NCBI RefSeq assembly: GCF_028554725.1 | Contig: NC_071667.1 | Location: forward strand, 17,777,501 to 17,841,500 | Direction of reading: 5' to 3' | From: Zeugodacus cucurbitae | Lineage: Eukaryota > Arthropoda > Insecta > Diptera > Tephritidae | Length of the DNA stretch: 64,000 bases | Part shown: one piece after another, positions 45,326 through 55,699 of the stretch | Numbering within the stretch: position 1 is the stretch's first letter | Layout: each line of letters starts with the position of its first letter | Notes under the pieces: generated by a model | Seen by the model: only the letters and a program-made list of their open reading frames with translations | What the model was told of the DNA's origin: nothing | Databases searched by the model: none | Position numbers and translations under genes: made by a program

Positions 45326-46720
45326 TAGGCGAAGAAGTTGGCTGTTCGAATGTAAGAAATGTGGGAATAATACTATGTAACAAATTTCATATTTTTTGTT
45401 AACCCACAAGCACAATGTCTGGTAGGGTGAAAGCGCAGTAGGTATTTAAGAGATCGCTTCGATTATTCATATTTAATGCCTTTTACGTAATAACCAAAAA
45501 ATCGAATCTGACTATACCGGCGCCTAAGTATGCTTAAAATATGCTTTGTCTTTCATCTAACTCTAATGGATTCAAGTATTCCGAGTTCTTTGCAGACTAA
45601 TTACTGAATATGAAGAATGTTTCCTCTGCATCTAGAATATTCCAACCACATCTGCAAAACTTCTTCGAAGACAGTTCCAACATACTTCGGCTGTGTATAA
45701 AGAAGTCTTTTTACTATAGACTTAGAGATAAGCGAAGCTGCTTGTTAGAGGTAGACAAGTCTTACCAAAAAAAAAATCTTACCTTATAGCGCTTTTTAGG
45801 CAGCCAAATCAATTGATCAATCAAAATTTTGATTGAGAAACCCTTTTTTGCCTTTTACACTGACAGCTACTCGATAATCGATCAGCTGTTATACATTTTT
45901 GTTTTTGCTTTTCATAAGAAGTTGGTAAGTTTCATCAGCTGATTGATATTTTTAGCAGCGACATCTACCGTAGCTGTTTTTTATCAAAAAATTCAGCCAA
46001 TCGCATACAAAGAACATATAACGCAACGATCAGATGTTTAATAATATTCTTGATAAGTCGGGGTTTCAATTGTTATTTTAAATGGCTCTGAAATCAAAAT
46101 CTGTTTTAATCAGTTCTTCTGCAGACCTTTCCAAACAAAATAATAAGACGAGTTCGAACTTTTCATTGGAGGTGGGGACTTGAGATGACAAGGACGGACC
46201 TAATCCACGACCAATAAGTCAAAAATAATAAGATTGTGTTGCATAGTGTAACAGTTGCTCTAAGGAGGCGTTTTTTAAATAGATTCATTCGTTGATTTTG
46301 ATTACTTGATTATGTGAAATTAATAACAGTGCTTATTGATACGCGTAACTACATTGAGCATTGATGAAATTATTCGGCGGCTAATTTAGTAGGCGTTTAA
46401 AATTATTTCGCTGCCCTTAATGATATACTACTGCGCATTTTGGGGCGTTCGTCGCAGTAAAGTGGGTTGGTTTGGTCACGAAACATCAACAGTAAAGAAC
46501 AAGCAATGAAATAGTGGTATGAATCGATTTGTTATGAAAAAGACATTCATAAAAATTGAATTACCATTAGAAGTTCATTTTATAGGTGGAACGAAATTTA
46601 AGTTGATTGACGCAAAAATTAAACTCTTTTTCTTTGAATAAAAATCTCATAATAATCAAATTTTATTCAAATCAAATTCTATTAATCTTGTTCTTATATT
46701 TTTTAACTTAAATATATATA
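45326..46720. other. Intergenic DNA between the two receptor genes
   Basis: No reading frame, transposon terminus or RNA is evident. Short palindromic words such as atcagctgat recur near 45885-45945. The upstream control region of receptor gene 1 should lie here. Confidence 0.35.
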
Positions 46721-46733
46721 TGAGAATTTGTAA

Positions 46734-49700
46734 TTAGTTAGAAACGCTCTTCGGTTCTCGTGCATACATCGTTCGAATAACGGCAAAGCCTTTATAGGAT
46801 AATTGAAGTAGCTGCAATGTAGAAATAAAGAAAGTGTGAGTTATAATAGCTTAAAATATAAGATTTTCTATTATGTCAATTAGTAGTATAGAGTAATCGC
46901 CGTTTAAGTGTCCCTTCTTAACATACAAAAATTTTAGGACTTTTAAGCGGGAAAGGCACTTAAATTAATCCCGTTTAAGTGCCTCGAGGTACTTTGTTTT
47001 CAATGTTTCTTTATTTATTGAATCTGCTTTATTTTAAGCCTAACAATAAGTTATAAAATCTTAAATCTATTTAAAAAATAGACAAGCTCAAACAAGTGAT
47101 TGAGCAGTATTGGTGAAACGTTGATCTTTAGTACGCAGGCATATCCCTTCTTTTTAGGCGTGTTTGATCGCAGGAATGTACTAAAGCATTCGCCAATGGG
47201 TTTGGGTGATCACGGAGTTTAGATATATATTTCAATCAGCTGTCCTCTACTGCTTTCTTTACCATAGGGATACCAAGATCTTTATGGATATTTTAATTGC
47301 GAATGTACCATGGTGAGCACGTGATTGATCTAAGCATTTTCGATTGGAACCTTTGTATTATATCAATATTAGTTGCACATGTCGTACCCCACAGTTGAAT
47401 GCCATACATCCAAATAGGCTTAATGACCGCATTATATAAAAGCACTTTGTTGTCTAGGTTAAGTTTAGAGTTTTTATTTAAAAGCCAATTTAAATTTGCA
47501 GATCTTATCTTCATGCACCTTATTTTTCTAGATATATGATTTCTCCACGTAAGCCTTCTATCTAGGTGAATACCAAGATAGGTAACTTCATTCGCTTGAG
47601 GCACTAGAATATTATTCATTTTTACTGCCGGGCACATTTTTGGCCTTAGCGAAAATGTAACGTGCTTACACTTTTGTTCATTCACATTTATACGCCAGTT
47701 AGCTAGCCATTTTTCGACAGATCTTAAATGCTCCACTAATATTCTTGATGCTATAATGGGGCATTTGTTACGGCTCACTAAAGCTGTGTCATCCGCGAAA
47801 GTTGATTCCAAAACATTATTAGCCTTTTCTCAAATACTTCGATCCAATATTTTTTATGTTATGTTTTTATGTATTAATAACAATAAATATGAACAAGTAA
47901 GAAAAGGCTAAGTTCGGGTGTAACCGAACATTTTATACTCTCGCAATTTATTGAAGAAATTTTATTAAAATAACACACAAATTTACCCAAAAATTCGGCA
48001 TAAAGTTTAATAGAATAACGAAAATCGTCATATATAGATATGAGGGCTGAGGTAATTCCTGAACCGATTTCATTCAATTTCATCAGCAAGGTACACTATA
48101 TCCAATACTATACGCTCACTTCATTTTGCTAAGATATATGACATATTAACCAATACATATATGCGTAATAAAGCCCAACGATTTTTTGAAAAACCTATAA
48201 TTAGGTATATAGGAGCTAGAGGATGATATTTTTGAAAAACCTATAATTATGTATATGGGAGCTAGGAGATGTTGTGACCCGATTTTAATCATTTTTGGAA
48301 CAGAGACACACTATTGGAAGAAAGCAATTTCCTCTGAATTACATTAAATTATCTGAGAGATTTACCCATATTTTCGGTTAAAATTTAACCTAAGGCCCTG
48401 AGTTCAACATGTTCGATATCTGGGGCCTTATTATAGTCCGTTTTCGAAAATTTTTTCACAAGTGATGCCACAGATCTTCATTGGTTCCCAATGTATATAT
48501 TATAAAGTGAAATGGGCGTGGCGTCGCTCACTTATGGGTCACAAACCATATTTCAGGAACTGCTCGACCAATTGCAATCAAATTCGGTATATAATATTTT
48601 TTTTTACACCCTGATGACACGGATAAAAAATGGAAGAAATCGGTTTAAAAATTTTCGTACACTTTGGAATATATACATTAGGAACCAATGCCTCAATGTC
48701 ACGGATATCGAACATGAAGAACGCAATGCCTAAGGGTATTTTTCACCGAAAACATCGGTAAATCTCTCAGATATTTTAATGTAATTCAGAGAAAATTTGT
48801 TTCTTCTAATGTTAAATTATGTGATATGGTGTACCTTGGTGGTGAAAATGAGTGAAATCGGTTCAGTAATTACCTCATATTTTATTTATGTTGATTTTCG
48901 TTATTCTAGTGGGTTTTATGCCGAATATATGTGTGAAATTGTGTGTTATCGTAATAAAATTAAATAAATAAATTGCGAGAGTATAAATTGTTCGGTTGCA
49001 CCCGAATTTAGACTTTCCTTACATGTTATATACATATGTTACACATTAATTTACTGTTACTCACATCAGTCATGGTTGACATAGAAACTGTCACCAAAGA
49101 AGTGGCTTGCAATTTCGATGGCTTCTGTGCGCGTGCCATAATAAATATCAACATTTTCCTATAACGCAAATCAGCAACGAACCAATTGTGATTGTAAACA
49201 GCAAAGCTGATGTACTCGCTCTAAAGGTGAGACGATAAAGATTAAAGGAAAAAAAGAGATTTAGTTATTATTAATTCAGTGTAAAGAAAGAGGCGGTCAA
49301 ATATATTTTATGCTAAAAGAAAATAATATTATAGATATACTCATATTTACCGCCTCCAGAAGCTGCTGTGCATAGTAGCAAATGAGAAAGATTTGCACCA
49401 GCGAACAGAAGAGAAAGAACGCCAACATAATGATTGAATCGATATTCGCACCTATGGTGATTTGAAAGAGCACAAAGCAGATAATCAGCGCGGTAGAGGT
49501 AAAATTGATGAAGAGCGAAATGCCAAAGACATCGTTCAAAACTTGTGATATGCTGCAAGAGAAGTGTGCAATTGTAGTAACAACAACAATACAAACAATA
49601 AATTTAAGAGACAACAACAAGAATATGCACTTTAGAATCTGCTGATGATAGGCAATAATGGTGCGCAGAAAATGTAAATCATGTGCAGCACACTCGTTAG

Positions 49701-50466
49701 CACTTTCTCCACGCCGTTTACTGGCGCTGTCGTCTCTACTGTCTGCTACATGCGCCTCTATGCGCCGCGCCAGTTGCCGATAATGCATTATCAACTGCAC
49801 TGCCACCGCGCTCAACAGCAAATCATTGGCCAATTGTCCGGAGAGACACGCTTGTCCGGCAGCGATTTGCGTCAGATACATGGTATAATAGCGCCAATCA
49901 CTATTGTGCCAATCGAACGGTGTCCAACAGTTATAGGGCAGCGTTTTGCCCACGACACGCCAAGTCAGCCAAACTTCATAGATGAAATAGTTGAGTAACG
50001 GAAATAGATTATAACTCCAGACTAGCAGCTCATGCAGCAGTACGAATGCATAAGCGAATCTCTTGTAACGCTGCAGTTCCCGCTCCACAGCATATTTCGC
50101 CTGCTCGGCCAGCGTTTGGGGATAAAGCGCATGTAGCGCTTGTATCATGGCGCTAATGCGCTCACGTTGCCGCCAAATACTGTAGATTTTGACATCGCCC
50201 ACAATGACGAAACCCACAAATGATAAAAGCATTGTTGCCTCAACGAAGTTGTTGTTACTGACGAAGGCCATTAAAATGTATAGCAATTCACTGAGTAAGG
50301 TTATGTTCATATTGGCAATTGTGAAGATGAAAAATATGCTCAACAATCGACGTCTTATATTGCTCGTGCGCTGCCCGGTTTTTTCGTACGCGTCCAGGCC
50401 AATGCTGGTGTAGTATGCATTGGCGAGGATGGTGAAACGCTCAAATTGTATTGGCTGGTTAGACAT
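46734..50466 (-). CDS. Odorant receptor, Or85-like, gene 2 (4 coding exons, transposon-filled last intron)
   Basis: Coding exons are 49631-50466, 49351-49552, 49065-49220 and 46734-46811; introns are 78, 130 and 2253 bp. The protein is 423 aa. Exons 2 and 3 have the same lengths (202, 156 bp) and phases as in gene 1, so the two are tandem duplicates. OR blocks: RFTILANAYYTSIGLDAYE, LPYNCWTPFDWHNSDWRYYT, LLLSAVAVQLIMHYRQLARR, VFGISLFINFTSTALIICFV, and the end LLQLSYKGFAVIRTMYAR, followed by seven extra residues not in gene 1. The last intron contains a Jockey-like RT fragment and a foldback repeat. The first intron's donor is weak (AA|GTGCAT) and the intron is in frame without stops. The coding exons are intact. 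The function is expected to be as for gene 1, with a different ligand range. Confidence 0.9.
47140..47820 (-). pseudogene. Jockey-clade RT fragment inside the receptor gene 2 intron
   Basis: It begins at the second catalytic block TFADDTALVS and continues with VEKWLANWRINVNEQKCKHV, NEVTYLGIHLDRRLTWRNHI, IKPIWMYGIQLWGTTCATNI and SKMLRSITCSPWYIRN. It then passes two stops to HKDLGIPMVKKAVEDS and HPNPLANALVHSCDQTRLKR. This is the 3' end of a Jockey-type ORF2. It is 5'-truncated and on the same strand as the host gene. Confidence 0.85.
47893..49027. repeat. Dispersed repeat in foldback form inside the receptor gene 2 intron
   Basis: It opens with acaagtaagaaaaggctaag and the head ttcgggtgtaaccgaa, and closes with the inverted head ttcggttgcacccgaa plus ctttccttacatgt. 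The left part (to about 48510) reads as the 5' half in plus orientation and the right part as the 5' half in minus orientation, so it can fold into a long hairpin. A 50-bp block (tttgaaaaacctataatta) is duplicated near 48185-48255. Confidence 0.85.
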
Positions 50467-50497
50467 AACGACTGTTTATGAAAGTGCAGCAGGAGAA

Positions 50498-50510
50498 CTC
50501 TTGGCTTATA
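50498..50510 (-). promoter_or_regulatory. TATA-like motif upstream of odorant receptor gene 2
   Basis: The minus strand reads CTCATATATAAGCC, ending about 32 bp before the ATG at 50466. It parallels the motif in front of gene 1. Confidence 0.4.
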
Positions 50511-50519
50511 TATGAGAGT

Positions 50520-51448
50520 TGCGGTTCATATATATGTTGCAAGGTATGCGCATGTGGCCTATATTTAGTAATATTGGAAATTTACACCGTTTAATTGACT
50601 TAATTGTTTAGACACTGAAAAATATTTTCAGGGGAGCTTATCCTTCCGAACTTATTCTGCCGACTGTGTTTTGGTTATATGCGTATGACAGAGCGCCATT
50701 CAAGTGTATCAAAATTTAAGGATTTTCGAAGAAAACACTTTTTTAACCATATACTTTTGATTACTTGTGAGTTCAGAAGATCAAGGGTGTAACATATCCT
50801 CGAAAAATAAATATTGGTTCTAAAGTTTTTGGAAAAAATTATAAAAGTTTGCCCCGAAAATTGCTCAGATCCGGTTAATGAAAATTATATATCACTTTTT
50901 AAGTCAATAGCAAGGATCTAACCTCGCTGAGTAGAAAAATTGTGCATTGACCTGTTGAAGGTTAGCAAAAGCTAAATCATGTAGGAATAATTGGTTACCT
51001 ACGAAAAAATGTTCAATGTTCAATAACTAGTCAAATGCAGCCTCATAAAGGAATTTTAAGTTTTCGAAATGGAGAACTCCTAGGTCATAGTAATCATCAA
51101 TGTTTCTGACCAAAAAACTGGATAAAATTAATGAAACTAGAATGCTTTTATTCGATTTTTCTTACTCCAAGTGTTGCTAATGGAACTGTCAAACTTCAGA
51201 ACCGTTTCTAAAATAATAACCTTCTAAAAAGGCGCAACATTGTTTTGAACAGTGTAGTGTTACTGAAGAAGACCTTTTAGAATACTTACAAAAAAAAAAT
51301 TAACTAATTCAATAATATGAAATAATTAAGCAATTACAAGGCACGCACCGTGATTTCCTTTAAAATTTATGCCACGCATTTAGGACAGGTTAGTGAATGC
51401 AATACATTCATGTTAATACAAATGATTTATTTGGTCCTCAAATAAAAA
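50520..51448. other. Upstream region of receptor gene 2, no other feature
   Basis: AT-rich DNA without recognisable repeats. It includes the likely control region of receptor gene 2. Confidence 0.35.
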
Positions 51449-51449
51449 A

Positions 51450-52685
51450 CAAGTAAGGAAGGGCTAAGTTCGGGTGTAACCGAACATTTTATACTCTCGC
51501 AATTTATTTATTTAACTTTATTTATATTATTAATACACAATTTGACCCACATATTCGTCATATATAGTGCATAAAGTCCATTGAAAGTTGGAAACCATAA
51601 TATTAGGTTAGAAGCACCGGGGCCCTCGTGTTCGATATATGGGGCCTTAAAAGCCTATGGCCCGATTTCGGCGATTTTTAGAATGGGGCTGCCACACTAT
51701 AAACGTAGTATTTGTGCAAAGTTCTGCACCGATATCTTCACTAGTACTTACTTTATATATTGTAAAGTAAACGATGCAGATAGTCTTTAAAGTTCTGGTA
51801 TATAGGAAGTAGGCGTGGTTGTGAAGCGATTTGGCCTATTTTCACAACATATCATTGGGATGTAGGAAACTATTACAAACCAAGTTTCATTGAAATCGGT
51901 CGAGTAGTTCCTGAGATATGTTTTTTGACCCATAAGTGGGAGACGCCACGCCCATTTTCCATTTTGTAAAAAAATCTGAATGCAGCTTCTATCTGCCATT
52001 GCTTATGTGCAATTTAGTGTTTCTGACGTTTTTCCTTAGCGAGTTAACCCACTTTTAGTAATTTTCAACCTAACCTTTGTATGGGAGGTGAGCGTGGCTA
52101 TTATCCGATTTCTTTAATTTTTGGACTGCATTAAGAAGTGGCTAAAGAAAACGACTGCAGAAAGTTTGGTTTATGTAGCTCTATTGGTTTGCGAGATATG
52201 TACAAAAAACAATGTGGGGGCGGTGCCACGCCCACCTCTCCAAAAAAATTACATCCAAATATGCCCCTTCATAGCACGATCCTTCATACCAAATTTTATT
52301 TCCATAGCTTTATTTATGGCTTAGTTATGGCACTTTATGTGTTTTCGGTTTTCGTCATTTTGTGGGCGTGGCAGTGGTCCGATTTTGCTCATTTCGAAAG
52401 CAACCTTCCTATGGTGCCAAGAAATAAGTGTGCCAAGTTTCATCAAGATGTCTTAAATTTTACTCAAGTTACAGCTTGCACAGACGGACGGACAGATAGA
52501 CATTCGGATTTGAACTACACTCTTCACCCCGATCAGTTTGGTATATATAACCCTATATCACGTTATCCTGATCACTTTGGTATAGATAATCCTTTATCTG
52601 TCTCGTTTAGTTCCAGAATTTACAGAGAGACGTTAGGCAAACAAAACTATTACACTCTGTGCAACATGCTGCAAGAGTATAAAGT
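51450..52685 (+). repeat. Dispersed repeat family, full-length copy
   Basis: It runs from acaagtaaggaagggctaag and the head ttcgggtgtaaccgaa to the tail acatgctgcaagagtataaa, about 1.24 kb. It is very similar to the 22-kb copy. The 200-codon frame at 52138-52740 belongs to it and is not a host gene. Confidence 0.9.
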
Positions 52686-53690
52686 GCCTACTGAGGAAGG
52701 GATTTATAATTTACTAATGGTTTGGAAGCAAAATAAATAAAAGGAAAAATGTTTATGATAGAAGCTCCAGAAACTCCATGTATATACCCTTAATCATAGT
52801 CCGCTGTAACTGATCACTTACGCTGGTAACTGATCACTTACGAAATATGGGTTTTATTGGAGATTCTGCGTTAATTTTTTATAGAAGCCATATTTCTGAG
52901 TGTTGGAAAAAATCAGCGTCTAACTCTAACTTGACTAACTGTGTCTAACATTTCAACAATTAAAAATGCGTCCATTTTTGCAACACACTTGCAAATGCAA
53001 ATGCGGCATTGTTGCATAATGCAAATGCTAACAGATAAAGCAGATGTCATAACAATGCTGAGTGGTAAAACAAAAATTGCAGTAAAACCGATTTAGCGCT
53101 GCGAGCAGCATGCATGCCAGTCTGTGCTTGTCTGTCTGTGAGCACTCTGCCCCAAAAGTGCTGTGCTGCCACTACTCCGTGCCCGAACCTCGACAGCATT
53201 TGTACAAAAAGTATTAAAACATTTCGCATTTGTTGCAACATGCTTGGCAAGGCTTGCAACAGGCTTGTTGCAAATAGATTTTCGCATTGTCGATTGAGAG
53301 AAATTTGTAAAATAACAGAAATTGATTGTGGGTAAAACACGTTAGTAGCCCTGCCTTTGCAGAAGTTGCAACACGCGTCGGCTTGTCCGACCATCCGACC
53401 AAGTAATGCTGCGTTGGTAATTTGCATGCATGCAACATGAGCATTGCGGTTGGCTATGTGTGCGTACATGTAGTATATGAAGTGCCACACTGCCCCAATG
53501 ACCTGCTGCTGCGAGCGTTGACTACAGTAACAGTAAAATTTTGTAACAGCTCCCTTGACGGTGACATACAATTGTATTGGCAACATGCAGTACCGCTTGC
53601 TTGCTACAAATGTTATGGACTATGAATGTGTGTGCAGTGGTGCGGACAGGGGCAGTTTGATAAGTTAGCGGTGTTCTTAAAACTTTATAT
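52686..53690. other. Unassigned unique DNA with a long minus-strand open frame
   Basis: A 179-codon frame (53047-53586, minus) has no recognisable domain. The sequence is rich in gcaa/ttgc words (ttgcaacatgcttggcaagg), which lengthen open frames by chance. I do not call a gene. Confidence 0.3.
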
Positions 53691-53944
53691 GCTGAATAGT
53701 TTTTAGTGGCTATGAAGACGAAATGGAAATCGAGTAACCGTCAAACTGTTGGAGACTTTACCCAAGTTGGGTTCTCCGGAAAACATGAGCGCAAGGAGAT
53801 GGAGATGCTGGCGAACTAGAACATGTCCCGAGACTTTTTGTCGGAACGTCTCCCTCCTGACTTGAGGGTTCAAGCTCAGACCTAGTTCCTGTAGAGACAA
53901 TGATGGCAATATGTTGACAGATGACCGGAACATACTTAGGATAG

Positions 53945-54945
53945 GGGCCATCCATAAATTATGTCACACGAATGTAAGAACTTTTTAACCCCTCCCCCCC
54001 TCCTTGTCACAAGTTATCACATTTTGAACTCACCCCCACCCCCATTTGGATGTCAGGAACATCTTTCGTATCAATATCTTCTTCTTCCATCCATAAAGCA
54101 TCGTACTCATTCATTAAACAGAGAATCTCTCGGGCACGTCTAGCCGCAATTATTTGAGGACGAATTTTCGGTATAGGTAACAGCTCTTGTTTTTTATGTG
54201 ATTGTTAGTGTTGATTGGTGGCTTTATATGAAGAAAAATGTAGGCCACATATGCTACACGATCTTTTAAATAAGTACGACTCGACACTAGGGCAATAACT
54301 ATCATGTGGAACTTGTTTCAGATGGGATGATGCTTGGAGATTTAATAATATCTGTAGTAATAATGGAGCAAACTTAGCGCCTTTGTCATCACTCCCTCTG
54401 ACTCCATAACCTTCTGATGTCTGTTTAATTAACACAGGTGGTGGTAAAAATCCTTCTTTTAATAATTTCCAAAGACTAGAACGTCTTATACCGCAACATG
54501 CAATAGTTTCACATTTAACTATTTGTAAAAAATATTGTGACTCACGTACATGTTTAGCATACCAAGTAGCATTATTTTTCAACATCATAGCCTGTTCAGG
54601 ATCCAGTCCAGTAACAGTTGGTGCAACATATTCAGCAACGACTGGAAAATTATCAATGATCAACTTGCTCCAAATCTCAGCCAACACATTGCAACAACAA
54701 GCATGCATACGCAGCGGTAAAACCACGCCACCGCCGGCAGAAGTAGCCGCGCGTGATCGGCGTGGTACAGAGCAGCCAATCGTCTAGCACCCAGGAGCGC
54801 AGCAGAGCGGGAAACGATATTGCCCTAAATTTTGAGATGTGATGTCACAAAGCTTTTGACCCCCCCCCTGCCCCTTGTCACACAATGTTACTTCTGAATG
54901 ATACCCTCCCCCCCTTCAAGGTGTGACGTAATTGCTGAACGGTGA
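53945..54945 (-). mobile_element. TIR-like element with C/G tracts and a zinc-motif protein
   Basis: The left end reads GGGGCCATCCATAAATTATG then tcacac. The right end read inward is AGCAATTACGTCACACC followed by a G tract. C tracts near 53990 and 54865 mirror each other. The ATCCATAAATTACGTCACA-type end recurs in many insect genomes. Between them is a minus-strand protein remnant. The exact target duplication was not identified. It appears to lie next to, or within, RT-derived sequence on its right. Confidence 0.6.
54040..54800 (-). pseudogene. Element-encoded protein with a C2H2-like motif, one in-frame stop
   Basis: The frame is open from about 54800 to 54205, where a TAA interrupts it, and continues in the same frame to about 54040. 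Visible parts: EIWSKLIIDNFPVVAEYVAP, HVRESQYFLQIVKCETIACC, RRSSLWKLLKEGFLPPPVLI, the zinc-like CSICGLHFSSYKATNQH (C-x2-C-x(n)-H), and after the stop IRPQIIAARRAREILCLMNE. I recognise it as a repeated invertebrate family of uncharacterised, probably transposon-encoded, proteins. I cannot assign a catalytic domain. Confidence 0.6.
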
Positions 54946-54954
54946 CAGCAATGC

Positions 54955-55690
54955 TATCAATAGAATGGAAGTAGAATCCGAACCCATAGTTGTTGACGAC
55001 AACGTTATTGTACCATCACCTGACCATAATGAGGTTCAAATAGTCACGCACCATCTTCTTGTGGATTTCAAAGCTGCTTTTGATAGAACGGCTATGTAAA
55101 ATTACGATGAGCGATATCACCAGCTTCGTCGATACCAAATGAGGTTTCTGACAAGACGACCTTTTATCATGCGATGTCTTTCAACTAATGTTTGAGAAGA
55201 TAATTCACGAAGGAGATCTTAACTGCGCTGGGACTATCTTTTTCTAGAGTCTCCAGTTATTGACCTATGCCGCAGATATCGATCCTCTCTAGCAAAACTA
55301 AAACAACACTCTCGTTGAGAGAAAAGTCCTCCGAATGATTTATGACCCGCTACGCGTGGGCGTAGGTGATACCGGATTCGTTGGAAAGACGAGCTGTATG
55401 AGCTCTTCGGCGATATGTATATAGTACAGTCGCATAAAAATACTGCGACTGCGTTAGCTTGGGCATATCGCCCGAATGGATGATATCACTCCAGCGCGTA
55501 AAATACACGATGCGGTACCATTGGCGGCCGACGAAGAAAAGCGCACCCGAAACTCAGGCGGAAGGATCAAGTGGATGTAGACCTGGTGAAGCTTGAAATC
55601 ACCAATTGGCGTAGTCCGCGCAATGCAGAGACGACTGGCGAAGGCTTACGGACGCGGCCTCCTTTATTTGAAGATTTTCTTCCTGACAGG
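54955..55690 (+). pseudogene. Non-LTR retrotransposon RT and C-terminal scraps
   Basis: The frames read VTHHLLVDFKAAFDRTAM (RT first catalytic Asp in LLVDFKAAFD), later VIDLCRRYRSSLAKLKQ, RIRWKDELYELFGDM, and near the end KDQVDVDLVKLEITNWR with NAETTGEG. The MDDITPARKIHDAVP and RKDQVDVD patterns match the C-terminus of a common dipteran non-LTR family (GHIARMDDxxPARKV). Many stops and frameshifts are present. Confidence 0.6.
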
Positions 55691-55699
55691 CTCTTCACC

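Noticed and set aside
52138..52740. 200-codon plus-strand frame
   Set aside because: It lies in a full-length copy of the dispersed repeat. The same translated text, with different breaks, recurs in the copies at 17.5 and 23 kb, so it is chance openness of a repeat.
53047..53586. 179-codon minus-strand frame with many Cys and Gln
   Set aside because: No domain, repetitive ttgcaac words and no splice or poly(A) context; probably a chance open frame.
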